Shown here piece after piece: positions 11,386-21,536 of a stretch of DNA of 64,000 nucleotides; the stretch's first letter is position 1; each line of letters begins with the position of its first letter. The stretch comes from Stagonosporopsis chrysanthemi (lineage: Eukaryota; Ascomycota; Dothideomycetes; Pleosporales; Didymellaceae), in NCBI GenBank assembly GCA_022560025.1, contig JAFISE010000060.1:111562-175561 (forward strand), written 5' to 3'. The notes beneath the pieces were generated by a model. The model saw nothing but the letters and a program-made list of their open reading frames with translations. It was not told the origin of the DNA and ran no database searches. The position numbers were made by a program, and so were the translations under genes.

Positions 11386-13410
11386 AGTCATCTGTAGCCA
11401 TGTATGGGTGGACAAAGATATCCCTTGGTGCAAACAGTTGGAAGCCAGAAGAAGAAATCGGAAAATGGCTCGGCGTGAGCTACGCGCGTGGGCCCATTTG
11501 AAAATGCAGAAATGAAGCCATGGGGTGGTGACAAGCAGATGAAGGTGTTTTTTGTAGACTGGGTGACGGGTGGTGGGGTGGCGGGGTTTTAGCAGAGCGC
11601 TTGGGCCAAACACTTGCCCGATTGGGAGACTCATGGTGAAAGAGGAAGTGAGGCTGGACCACATCTGGAAGGTAAACAAGCTAGCCCGATGCCACAGTCC
11701 TCGTTTTACAAGGATTTTAAGGACTACAACGTTTTCCCCTTAGGCTTTGCGTTGATTAAACTGATGTTTGCTGCATCCACAAAAGTGAAGCGATTGAGTT
11801 GCGTTGCTTCAGCTCGCGTGCCCTCGACTGGCAAATCCATGCTCTCTCAGTCCTGAATTGGACACTGTCTGAGGTTGGGTTGAGCTGGACTATTGCTTGA
11901 GCATTGGGCCAATACCATTTCGACACGCAGCTAATTCTTGTTGGCTTCAAGAACACTTTGTGACGGCTAATCCATGGTCTTTCACACGGGACAGCCTTGA
12001 TGGCGGCATGCAATGGCCCATGCCTGGACTTGACGAAAGGGTCCGAACTGCATTATTGTAAGCTTGTTGACTTCTCAAGCCAGTAGCTCTAGAATGGCTT
12101 CTTTGCTGTTTCTGCCATCCATTACTTTGGATTGCTTTGTGTTATGCTGTCGTTTGAACAGAATATCGACTGTCTTTCGGCGTGCTGGTGTGTCGCCTGC
12201 TGTCACGAGACTATGACCTCTCTTGCTCTACATCATCCGTGCGTACTGCGTAAAAGTCCTTGGGATGACATGCGAATCTGATATGATTGTTGCCTTCTAT
12301 GCTTATTTCACCATCTCTGTCGATAATGTTGCGGAGTCAAGTGCTTGAAGAGCAGCTTAGAAAGGTTGCGTCTCCCCGAAGGACGTACGCATATGCGCAG
12401 CCTTTGACGCTGTTGTTGTTCTCTACCACGTCGTAGTAGGTTATCTATAACCCTTCTCCTGCTTTTGTGGTAATTTCTGCGTTGCTCTTGCCCGCCTTTG
12501 CGGGGATGTAGGTTCCTGCTCATGCTGCCGCAGGGCTGGCCTGCAGATACTGTCGACTCCACAGGCCTTAGCCAGGAGGCGAGTAATTAATCGTAGTGTA
12601 TTGTTGTCAGGTCCTAAAAGACGATGGAGTCCTCAGCACGTCTATCAATGTGTAAAGCTTACGCCGAACAGTATTGGTACCCTCATCAAGAGCTGTGCAT
12701 GCCGAGTTGACGACCACTTTTTTAGCAACATGCGGGCCGTGCCAAAATGCGTTGGAGATGGTCGTTATTCTTCGTTCTGACGCTTCTAGCAGTGGCGATG
12801 GTTCTAACGTGATATGTTGCACAACTCTGGGTTGAGATAGAGATCACTTCAAATCAGGTACAGTCGCCAGATCTGTGATTGATAGGCCATTGTGCGACTA
12901 GTTCGCAGCGTTGCAGTATCGAGCAAGGTAGCACATCACGATTGTCGAGCGCTGCGGGTGCGCATCGCCCGGCTAAGGACTGGGGCGAAGCCTCAGCCCG
13001 CCAGCCGTGCAGGTGAGGTTATCAGGAAAGGGACCCCGCAGCGCCTTAGACGCACTCGGCCATCTGCCCTCGATGCTTGTTGATGGCGTTCTTGGCGGCG
13101 GAAACCCCAAGCAAGGTCTAGTGGAAATTATGTACGAGGTTGCGGGAGTGAAGCATGGCACTTGACTTCCAGCCTCAATCATGTTCTTTGGTGAATACGT
13201 TAATGTCGTTCTCCACCCGCATGTCGAATCTGAACACAATGGTTGCCCAATGATTCCTTGATCAAGTTCGGAGGGGTACCGAGGCCTGCCGCCATTCGCT
13301 TAGTCTCATTCCTGTATATCTCCACCCCCAAGCATGACAGCACTTCCGCTCAATATTTTGATAGTATTATTATTGCTTCTACCGTCCAAAACGTCATCAA
13401 TAAGCATTAA
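11386..13410. other. Intergenic, no gene seen
   Basis: Two kilobases between the zinc-finger pseudogene and the tRNA. Frames are short, without recognisable domains, and several apparent starts are not ATG. Nothing is called here. Confidence 0.5.
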
Positions 13411-13560
13411 GGGCAGATGGCCGAGTGGTCTAAGGCGCTGCGTTTAGGTTATTTTCTAAACATCCTCCGCAGTCTTCACGGGGTAAGCATATTCATGCAA
13501 CTCCATAACCGCGGCAATCACTAACAAACCTTAGCGTGGGTTCGAATCCCACTCTGCTCA
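13411..13560 (+). tRNA. tRNA-Leu (anticodon UAG) with two apparent introns
   Basis: The acceptor stem pairs GGGCAGA (13411-13417) with TCTGCTC (13553-13559), with one G-U pair and discriminator A at 13560. The D arm is GCC...GGC (13420-13436). The anticodon stem is CTGCG (13438-13442) with CGCAG (13468-13472), and the loop carries TAG at 13445-13447. A canonical intron of about 18 nt follows position 37 (about 13449-13466); its CTAAA can pair with TTTAG of the anticodon loop, as in yeast tRNA-Leu. The T arm is GTGGG-TTCGAAT-CCCAC (13536-13552). The variable arm is split by 52 nt (13483-13534) that start GTAAGC, contain ACTAAC and end TTAG. Removing them leaves an 11-nt variable arm, normal for a leucine tRNA. 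A-box and B-box are intact, and a T6 Pol III terminator follows at 13577. With the insert unremoved it would be non-functional. Confidence 0.9.
13483..13534 (+). other. Candidate spliceosomal-type intron inside the tRNA-Leu variable arm
   Basis: 52 nt with donor GTAAGC, branch-like ACTAAC (13520-13525) and acceptor TTAG (13531-13534). Length, branch distance (about 9 nt to the end) and all three motifs match the mRNA introns in this window. It is not at the canonical tRNA intron site, which is separately occupied in this gene. That it is actually spliced is inference. Confidence 0.6.
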
Positions 13561-13576
13561 GCTTGGAAATTCCACC

Positions 13577-13582
13577 TTTTTT
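13577..13582 (+). terminator. RNA polymerase III T-run terminator
   Basis: Six T residues 17 nt after the tRNA 3' end, the expected Pol III stop signal. Confidence 0.8.
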
Positions 13583-14727
13583 GGGTTTCTTTTTGGAAGG
13601 GCTGGGAGGGCTGGGAGGTGAGGGGTCGAATGCTGGGTGCTGAGACGGAGGAGGGGCGAGGTTTGATCTTAGCCGAGGGAGCTGAGTGGGAACACCAACC
13701 TTTCTTTTTCGGAGAGCAGAGCAAGTGCACAATGTATAGAGCTTGAAATCTAGTCATGGGCTGCCAATTTAACAATGTATCAATCATGGACTGTGGAACT
13801 ATAGTCATATAATAAGTGCAACCTCATGCTACGGCAGGCTACAGAATGTTCCTCGCCCTCGAGGGTGTCTTAAAACACTCTTGATGGCGCACTGTGCCGT
13901 GAGTGAGCGATCGCCGAGACAGACGCATCAGAGGAGGCTCGTGTGCGAGAATTCAACTCCATGCAAGCAATTTCAAACGCCTTCAAGAGCACCACCTAGG
14001 CCGAGAGCAGGTTCCCACTTGTCCCCCTTCATGGGACAAGCAGCATCTGTAATGCAGAATTTGATCAGTTGTATCAGTTTGCGCGGAGTGAGCGGTAGCC
14101 TTCGGAAATCCCCATTCAGGAATCTAGACCTGCACTGAAAGCCTCCGAAAAACCGAGTGGCTACTTCAACAAGGCACACTGCGACATGAGTCGAGGGCTT
14201 TCACTAGGCGTGAACGAATGAATGGCTTGTTGATGGCGGATCGAGTCTTGGTCGAGAGGGTCAGTTACAGCTCGGATAGTGACTCATTGCAGCAACGGAG
14301 GTAACATGATGGTGCACGCACAAAGGGTGAGCCATATACTGTCGTATTTGGCGTTCAGCAAGCGAGTCGCGGCAGGAGTCATACTGTAGTCAAAAGGTAT
14401 ATTTAATGAGAGAGATACTTCATGAGAAGCTCCAGCGCTAACGTCAATAAGGACAGATACTTCTCGAAAAGCAAGTCGAACGCAGCGACAATCCTTCACC
14501 ACACACCAGGAGGAGTCAAATCAACCACGAGGGGAGACTGCACTCCGGCGGTAAACATTACTCAAAGAATTGAAAGCGGTGAAAGGAAACCATCAGCCAG
14601 CAAAGGCGAGGTTGTGTAACAGCAGTAGGTCCAGACAACATGAAAGGAAAACTTTTTACCAAAAGGCAAGCTAGTCTTCACCAGCTCCCTTAGGCCACCG
14701 GTAACTGGGTACGAGGGGGACGGAGAT
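13583..14727. other. Intergenic, downstream of cpcA
   Basis: 1.1 kb between the tRNA and the 3' end of cpcA. It probably includes the cpcA 3' UTR. No gene seen. Confidence 0.5.
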
Positions 14728-15987
14728 TCATGCTCCTGAGTAACCATGAGCTAAAGCAATGTTCTTCCACTTGTCAATCTCGGCCTGGAGCTCGGCGTTG
14801 CGGGCCTCAAGCTCGGCGACGTGGTCGAACTTCCTCTGTCGAGACTCACGAGCGGCAAGAGTGTTACGCGCTCGCTTGAGAGCAATCTTATCACTGGGAT
14901 CGACAGCGATAGGAGGAAGTGCGCCCTTGCGGCGACGAGACTTGCTGATGCCATTTGTAGCAGGCGAGTTGGTGACAGATGACTTCCTTCGGAACGAGCT
15001 GGAGTCCAAGACAATAGGCGATCCAGTGCTGGAAGAGCCAGATCGCTCCATGGACTGGCTGCTCATGGTGCGCTCCATGGGTAGTTGCATGGCAGGAGCG
15101 TACTTGGCAACTTCGTGAAGCTTGGTCTCCTCCTCAGGGAAGAGGGAGAACCAGTCGTTGGAGTTGGTCAGCATTGGCTCACCCTGGAACATGGGTGAGG
15201 TCTCAAAGCTATCATTGATGAAGGGCGAGGCGTCAATATCAGGCGAGGTCAGATTGGTGAACGCTGCTGATGGGGGCGCAGAGCCAAAAGCGTCGGCAAA
15301 GATGTCCTTGGGAGACACGGTGCGCGTGGAGCCGGATGCGACGGAAGGGTCGTTGATCGCGGTGAACGCAGACACCTGCTCCAAGGTGAAGCTGCCGGCC
15401 TGGAAGGCAGGCATCAGGCTGGCGCCCGAGTCAAACGAGTTGTTGCTGTGCAGGTCTGCGACATGTGTGAGCATGTGAGAGTACTGATGGTAAGACCGAT
15501 CCTTACCTGCCATGTTTGCGATGTTTGGCAGTTGTTGTGTTTGTGGAATAGTGGTATTGCTAGAGCTGTGGAACAATGGAACCGGAGGGCGTTGTCGGGT
15601 CAAGGGCTGCTGGAATTCTGCAGTGGATGACGGTGCAGAATTTGCGTAAAAGTGCTGGCCGTTGTTAAACGTAGGAGCAGGCTGAGGAGCGCTCGGTGCT
15701 CGACGGGGCAGAGCTGGTTGGTCGTAGAGCACAAAGTCCGTCTGCGGAAGCACGAGGGCGGGTGATGTCGTATTCAGTTGTTGCCGATAGGCGTTGGGAG
15801 CTGGTGAAGAGAGCCATGGTGACTGGTGAGAAGCCGTGGTGACCGACGTAAAGTCGATGGTGGAAGGCGAACTGGAGCTGCGCGAGGCTGGGCTATAGTT
15901 CAGAGGTTCCAAAAGGAAGTCTCTGAGTGGAGGGGTTTGAATAGTTGGGGTGTTTGTTGTGTAGTCCAGATTGGAGGCGCGAGACGC
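14728..15987 (-). CDS. cpcA: bZIP activator of general amino-acid control (CpcA/Gcn4)
   Basis: Transcription factor that induces amino-acid biosynthesis genes on starvation. The C-terminal ~65 residues form a bZIP: basic region KRARNTLAARESRQRK with the NxxAAxxSR signature, then a leucine zipper (VAELEARNAELQAEIDKW). The preceding ~300 residues are an acidic, Ser/Thr/Pro-rich activation region with aromatic-acidic patches such as NDWFSLFPEEE. A 51-nt intron (15456-15506, GTAAGG...GCAG) divides by three, so the frame reads through; splicing joins NIANMA to DLHSNNSF. The start is unresolved: the coding-like frame extends up to a TAA at 15988-15990 with no ATG. Options are a near-cognate codon (CTG at 15967-15969), an upstream exon from the ATG at 16187 spliced at 16140/15923, or a nonsense change or sequence error just after the ATG at 16002. 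About 402 codons at most. Confidence 0.88.
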   Translation of the reverse strand, partial: ASRASNLDYTTNTPTIQTPPLRDFLLEPLNYSPASRSSSSPSTIDFTSVTTASHQSPWLSSPAPNAYRQQLNTTSPALVLPQTDFVLYDQPALPRRAPSAPQPAPTFNNGQHFYANSAPSSTAEFQQPLTRQRPPVPLFHSSSNTTIPQTQQLPNIANMAGKDRSYHQYSHMLTHVADLHSNNSFDSGASLMPAFQAGSFTLEQVSAFTAINDPSVASGSTRTVSPKDIFADAFGSAPPSAAFTNLTSPDIDASPFINDSFETSPMFQGEPMLTNSNDWFSLFPEEETKLHEVAKYAPAMQLPMERTMSSQSMERSGSSSTGSPIVLDSSSFRRKSSVTNSPATNGISKSRRRKGALPPIAVDPSDKIALKRARNTLAARESRQRKFDHVAELEARNAELQAEIDKWKNIALAHGYSGA

Positions 15988-16002
15988 TTAGAAGGCAGCC
16001 AT
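15988..16002 (-). promoter_or_regulatory. Four-codon upstream ORF in an optimal start context
   Basis: Reads ATG GCT GCC TTC TAA with CACC before the ATG and G after it. It is in frame with cpcA and ends directly at the 5' limit of the cpcA frame. It may be a uORF or a main start hit by a nonsense change (CAA to TAA). Confidence 0.55.
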
Positions 16003-16080
16003 GGTGATGTGACTGTCCTGGTGTGATTGTGTGGGATTGCGGTGGATGAGAGCAGAATCAGGCAGCGAAGGCGGGGGAAT

Positions 16081-16203
16081 TTAAACGGCAGCCCGGACGT
16101 GCGAGAAGCGAGCTGCCAAGCCACCTTCACTCTGACTCACCGAAGTCGCAGCACAGCCGGAGCGATACGGCCAATGAGCGGTGGCATCGGCGCGATTGCC
16201 CAT
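16081..16203 (-). promoter_or_regulatory. Upstream ORF of 40 codons in the cpcA leader
   Basis: Starts ATG at 16203 and ends TAA at 16081, in the same frame as cpcA. Its length is close to the second uORF described for Neurospora cpc-1. Whether it is in the mRNA depends on the unknown transcription start. Confidence 0.45.
16133..16139. promoter_or_regulatory. Gcn4/CpcA-type binding site TGACTCA
   Basis: A perfect 7-bp match to the Gcn4/CPC1 recognition element, about 145 bp upstream of the cpcA frame, consistent with autoregulation. It overlaps a possible splice donor (GTGAGT on the minus strand, 16135-16140). Confidence 0.5.
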
Positions 16204-16223
16204 CAGCCCTAGTCGGGCCACGG

Positions 16224-16235
16224 CTAGAGGACCAT
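16224..16235 (-). promoter_or_regulatory. Three-codon upstream ORF (Met-Val-Leu-stop)
   Basis: ATG GTC CTC TAG, 20 nt upstream of the 40-codon uORF. A very short first uORF followed by a longer one is the arrangement used for reinitiation control of GCN4/cpc-1 messages. More short uORFs lie further upstream. Confidence 0.4.
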
Positions 16236-18109
16236 CACGTTCGCGCAGCCTCTCGCGAAGTACCGTAGTGCTTTGCAGTGATCTCTGGGAGGACTCGCAG
16301 CCAGCACGCAGGCGCAACACAGCCTTCACGGATATCTACAGACGCGCAAAGTCCACACCGAACACATCAGCACACAGACATGGCCAGCGGGTGTGTGCTG
16401 GGCAGGCAAACTGTACCGCACGCAAAATTCAGGCATCACTTTGCGGCCTGTAGGGCGCGCAGCGCGCGTAGCAAGGGCCACCCCAGCAACAGACCGGTGG
16501 AGCTGAATACGCACCCTAGCTCAACTCGGCACACATGCCTCGAAAGAGGGCGCAGCAATATCACCGCCCTTCTTGTTGATTACGCACCACGCACTCAGTG
16601 GCAGGGCGAGCAGAAAAACCCTCTCTTGACATGGCGCGCGTCGTTGAGATCAAATAGCCGTGTGTAGGGGCCCTCGCTGCCCTTCAGAAGCCCTGGATCT
16701 TGGCTTGTACCAGGCTACCGGTCGGACGTTGACGTTACTTCAGATGAAACCAAATGCTGCAATCCTATACCCACCATGTCGGATCGCTATGACTACCCAA
16801 AAGCATCTGTCTGAATTGAATGTGGAAACTCAGCCCGAACGTGTAACACCGCGGAGCGCCTGCTTTATGCAGGTTCGCAACAGCGGCACGCTGACACATA
16901 AACGCTAGCTTGCCTGTACTGCCATGAGGACTGTCGTGCTGTCCCTCACAGGGGCAGCTTCTAACATCAGGCAAAACCTCGTCTTTCGAGTCCCTTTCTT
17001 AACTTGATGTTTTCGGGCCCGCCAACATGACTTGAATCTGAGATCGCGCCGCTACCCGGCTGTATACGGCGGTGAGTATCTGCCTGAGAACTTTGGGTTT
17101 GTCATCAACACTCAACAAACACATTCTTACTCAGCGGCTGCCTTGGTCACGTACGGCAAATATCAACAAATTCCCGAGTGTCTGGTCTTTCATTACATTA
17201 CAACTATGTATGAAGTAAGGATAAGAAAGTTGCGACTCAGTCTCTGTCGCGGGTGAAATTACAGAGAAACCAATAGCACACAGAGTAGGTCGGTCGCCTG
17301 CCTGAGCCGAGTGTGAACGCAGCTGAATGAGAGAGATCGTAGTGGTGACAGCGGTTTGCCACAGACCTCAATCACTTCTTGAAGGAACGGCTTGTGCTCA
17401 TCGTCGGCGTTCCTTTTACAACCGATCTGCCTTCTGTAGACAGATATCGTCCTTCTCTGTTGTTTTGACTCCGTTCCTGCAACAACTGACCTGGGGCAAT
17501 GTGCGGCATAGCGAAGGGCTGCGCGACGTACACGTGCAATATCCAGCTGTCTATCCTTTGGCTCGCTCGACAATGAAAAGCAAACACAGGTATGAAGAGC
17601 CCACCATACTAAGCAGTATGCTGTGTTCGATACCTCTGTGGCTTTGCACTCTAGTATGGGTGTGATCAGATCGTAACGTACATTTGGCGATTGGTGCACA
17701 TACGTTACTTCTAACAGGTGGCTTGACTACGATGTCAGAGTGTGCCGCGGGCGTTCTGGCTTCCTTTGGCGGTACGGCATGTGCTTGCATTTCGAAGTGT
17801 TGATCATGAAGTTCGGAGTCTGGAAGTAGATTTCCTGGACATACTGATGAGGTCGCTGCGCAGCTGCAAGATACGGTCCTTCCTCAGCATGATCTCTGTC
17901 CTAGATTGAACGCGAACAATCTCGGTTACCAGACTTCTGTGTCGACCGTAGTGAAATACCACCGCGGGATGATCGATATGTCTTATGGTACCACAAGGCC
18001 GGATAATGGCGCGACGGCAAAACCAGATTGCTCTTTACGGTGAACCCTCGCTGCAAATGCGCTTCAGCGTGGTGCTTTGACACATGGCGAGAGTCATGTA
18101 ATCTGCCAT
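16236..18109. other. cpcA upstream region and spacer
   Basis: 1.9 kb. The part nearest cpcA is probably leader and promoter, with further short ATG frames on the minus strand. The remainder, up to the convergent end of the next gene, shows no coding-like frame with an ATG. Confidence 0.45.
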
Positions 18110-20056
18110 TCAGATGCCATGGTCGCGCCAAACGCCTTTCAAGTCTATCCACGGAACGGGGTATCCATCTGTTGTTGGAAACAGCTTAAGGAATGCAATC
18201 CAGTGTTCCTGGTCTCTGTGCAAACCCATCGCTCTGAGCTGCAATTGGAAGTGCTCCTTGAACCACGAATGCTCAGGAGCCAAAAGGGGTGCGGTGACCA
18301 AAGTGCCAAGAGCTAGTGCCCAAGTGATGGCATTGTTGACTTCTCGCGGATATCGAAGGAATCGGAATAAGTGATCCTTTGATTCAGGCTGCATAGGACA
18401 GTCGTTGTTCTGGTCGTCAAGTAGGGTAGCCAACCTAGGTCCAATCTCGAAGGCTGTTTCTGTACTCGCTTCGAGTAGAAGAGGAAGCAGAGCCTTCATG
18501 ACGCGACTTATGAGAAGCTCACATAATCTGGTTTGCGGCGGTAGGCTCCTGGTTCCTGTCCAGAAGTACAGTTGGAACGATTCTGCAAGCAGTACTTCGG
18601 CGTTTGAGAATCCATGGTCAGGCTCCTTCTGCGCCGCAAGCACACCGAGCAGTGCGTGCTGAACGTCGTACATCGGGTCAACAACGAAGTCGTCGATCTT
18701 GATGTCTGGCGGTGGTGAAGCATACGAGACAGCAACTTGGTGCAAGTATCGAATGATCTGAGTATATGCTTCTGATAGCCGAGGCAGGCTGTCAAGAGTT
18801 ATCATAGTGAGTTCGTCAGCCGCAATTATGACCTGCTCGGGAAGAGGTGAGAAACCATGTGAATGACGAGGAAGTCTTGGAACTTCCGCAAGCTGCGCGG
18901 CAACCATGACCTCGCACCTGGCGGGCGATTAATGCCATCTCCATCATACGGGGCGATTGAACTAACCACTGTGAGGATTTCCGCGTAAAGTATGTTGTAG
19001 ACTCCCACCCTGCTTTTAAGTCGCCATCGCCGCGGAGCGTCAGAAGGCGAACCAATGCATCGCGATGAAGGACAGCTGTTTTGAACATGCCAGAGAACAC
19101 CTTTCGACGTCAGTATACGCTGAGGAAGGAAAGAGAAGACCGTCGTTGGAGGGCATAGCTTACCGCAGCAGCAGTGATGCAAGAAACGGCTCTGATCATT
19201 GATTCGGAGTATTGTCCCTCGGCTGTCTCTTTCTGCAACGTGTCTTGCATCATCTTGAGAGATCTGTTGTAAAACCAATGCACCTCTTCGGTGTTGAAAG
19301 TGCCCAGCATTCCATCACGAATGACGACAGTAGCATATAGCCAGAGTACGAAAGTAAGCTCACTCCCCGCCATGCTTCCCAGCACTGTGTTTTCATGTTG
19401 AAAGGGCACGAGAGCATGCTTAGACTTGTCTGCATACTTGTCTGCGTTCATTGGTATAAGTATGGGAACAAGGTACGTTTGCACGTAAGGGTCACGTACC
19501 ATCTGAGCATGGGATCTCCTCGGGACACTTTGCAGAAAGGACTGCACTTGTCAGCTGTCATCAAGATCGCTTTTTCCAGGAATCCCTTACAGTATTTGAT
19601 AATGTGGTTGAAATCCCTCCCGATGTCCGGGAGGAGACCAAAGGGGTCGACTGAGCTTGAACTGACTGCTTCGGGGCTGGGAATGACCGTCTGAGGTGGG
19701 GATTTGCGACGGGCCAATTGCTTTTTAGTTTCGTCTCCTTGCGCTCCCGGCGCATCATTCTTGGTTTTCGACTTTGACTTCCAGGATGCCTGTCCACTAA
19801 GGTTGGAGATCTCTCGATTCTTGTTCACCCACTCTCGGGCTTTCTTTCGAACCACTGTATCCTTGGCGGGGTCGAAGTTATCCAGGAACTCGAGCTTTGT
19901 GAATGTCGTTGTTGGTGCGTCTATTGAGAAAGTCGGTTGCATCTGCTGGAAGAACTTCCGACCTTTACTAGCCTTGATGTGACCTGCTCGTGTCTGCCCT
20001 GCACTGCTGTTGATTGAGAAGGTGGAGTACCCCGAGGCTTCGGGATCGGGTGCCAT
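18110..20056 (-). CDS. Fungal transcription-factor-domain protein lacking a zinc cluster
   Basis: Resembles the large fungal family with a Fungal_trans_2-type helical domain. The ATG at 20056 opens a basic N-terminal region (SKGRKFFQQM, then TFTKLEFLDNFDP and VVRKKAREWVNKNREISN) where a Zn2Cys6 motif would be expected; none is present. The helical domain follows, with ELTFVLWLYATVVIRDGM, VHWFYNRSLKMMQDTL and the C-terminal HLFRFLRYPREVNNAITWAL. Well-supported introns are 19101-19163 (GTAAGC, CTGAC, AAAG) and 18833-18917 (GTGCGA...GAGCAG), giving exons 18918-19100 and 18110-18832. The junction between the first exon and the one ending at 19164 is ambiguous: a 44-nt intron from GTAAGG near 19582, or a 47-nt intron from GTACCT near 19475, both keep frame. 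The DNA-binding role is inference. Confidence 0.65.
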
Positions 20057-21536
20057 CGTGGTCGATCGCCGCACACAAGCCGTCGAGCCTGCCCAAAGTA
20101 TCGCCAGGGTCCTGAGGTTGTTGCGTGGATGGGGACTTGGTGTCTGCAAGAAACAAAGGACGTATGTTCAAAAGCTATTGAACAAGATGCGGAGACAGGG
20201 CTGCGATACTAGCTCACACGGAACATGTTCGCCGCACGGCGGGCCGCAAGCAATTAAGACCAACGGTCGAACCAGCACCAGGCTCTGTGTCAGATCTTTC
20301 GCATTGCCACACTTCGGTGCGGTAGGAATTCCGCGCGCTTCGGTGTTTCTGAAACACTGAACTGATTAATACCTGTGACGCTGTGAAGATTCGACGAGTG
20401 ATAACTCAAGGAGGCAGATCCGGGCTTGTTATATTGTGCCTAGGACAGCTCTAAAGGACTGTTGAAGTGGGAAAGAATAGAATCCAGATCGCTACTAGGC
20501 AATACAGGCAGTGAAGCAGCAGTTTAATAACGTGGATGAAGAGGTTTGGCTCAGTATAAGCAGTAGATTCCGAAGAAGATGAGGATTTAGGGACAGCAAG
20601 GTCGAGCCTTCTTTCATGAAAGCCGATCCTTTAGCTCGTACGCTAGGTGGGGCAGGAACGACGCTCGAGCTCTATCGTCAAGCCACGAGTCAAGACCATG
20701 CAGGCGGTGTCCCTTACCCGCCATCAGCGAATGCTGATCTGCAATGACTGATATCCGATTCGCAATGCTCTCCAGATTCTCCTTGCAGTAAGGTGCAGTG
20801 AATACTCTCAGGTACGACCTGACCGCACCACAGACATGCCATTATCAACGCTATCGAAAACATAGTGGAGCGCACGCAAGATCATTTGACAACGGGAGAT
20901 GGCGGGATACGGATCCTTGCCGCTCGAGGTGTTGTTCGCTGGAACGCCCCGCTGCCGATCCCCAAAGCAATAAGGAGGGGCCACGGATCAAACCCCGATG
21001 GCCTCCATCGAATAAGCTGCGTGCGGCAATGGACGACGAGTCGCACAACAGCTGAGCACAAGGCATCACCATTGACGATGCAGGCATAGACAGTTGCAGA
21101 TAGTCGAAATGGCATGTTGGCACCAACTGCTCTGTTCCACAATTGCCTCCGTGGCTTGCTGCGGCCTTACGCGGTTTTCTGGAAAATGTAAATGGAGTAT
21201 TGTCACATCTCCGCACGTTCTCAGATTTGCATGGCATTGACCTTTCCAGCTCTGAGCATGATGGTTCTTGACATTCGAACCAGAGACCAAAAATGGGTTG
21301 TAAGCAGCCGCAACTGCGTCGTTCGTGTAGAGATTGGCGTCATGTTGCTAGGGAAAAGAAAACCCCGGCATTCGCTTTCAACGAGACATTCATTGAAGAC
21401 AATTTCAGTAATGCAATAGTGTAGACGCAGCCCAGGTACGAACCCAGCGAACAAGTGTCTTCCTGTGATACAATCAAGATCAGTGGCACAGGCTGTCGTT
21501 TTTGGCCGAGATGCTGTAGCTTGAAGATTCTATAGC
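20057..21536. other. Intergenic, no gene seen
   Basis: 1.5 kb upstream of the transcription-factor-domain gene and downstream of the CIA30 gene. Short frames only. Confidence 0.5.

Noticed and set aside
15900..16130. Minus-strand frame overlapping the cpcA start
   Set aside because: Begins with GTG, is out of frame with cpcA, and shows no coding character.
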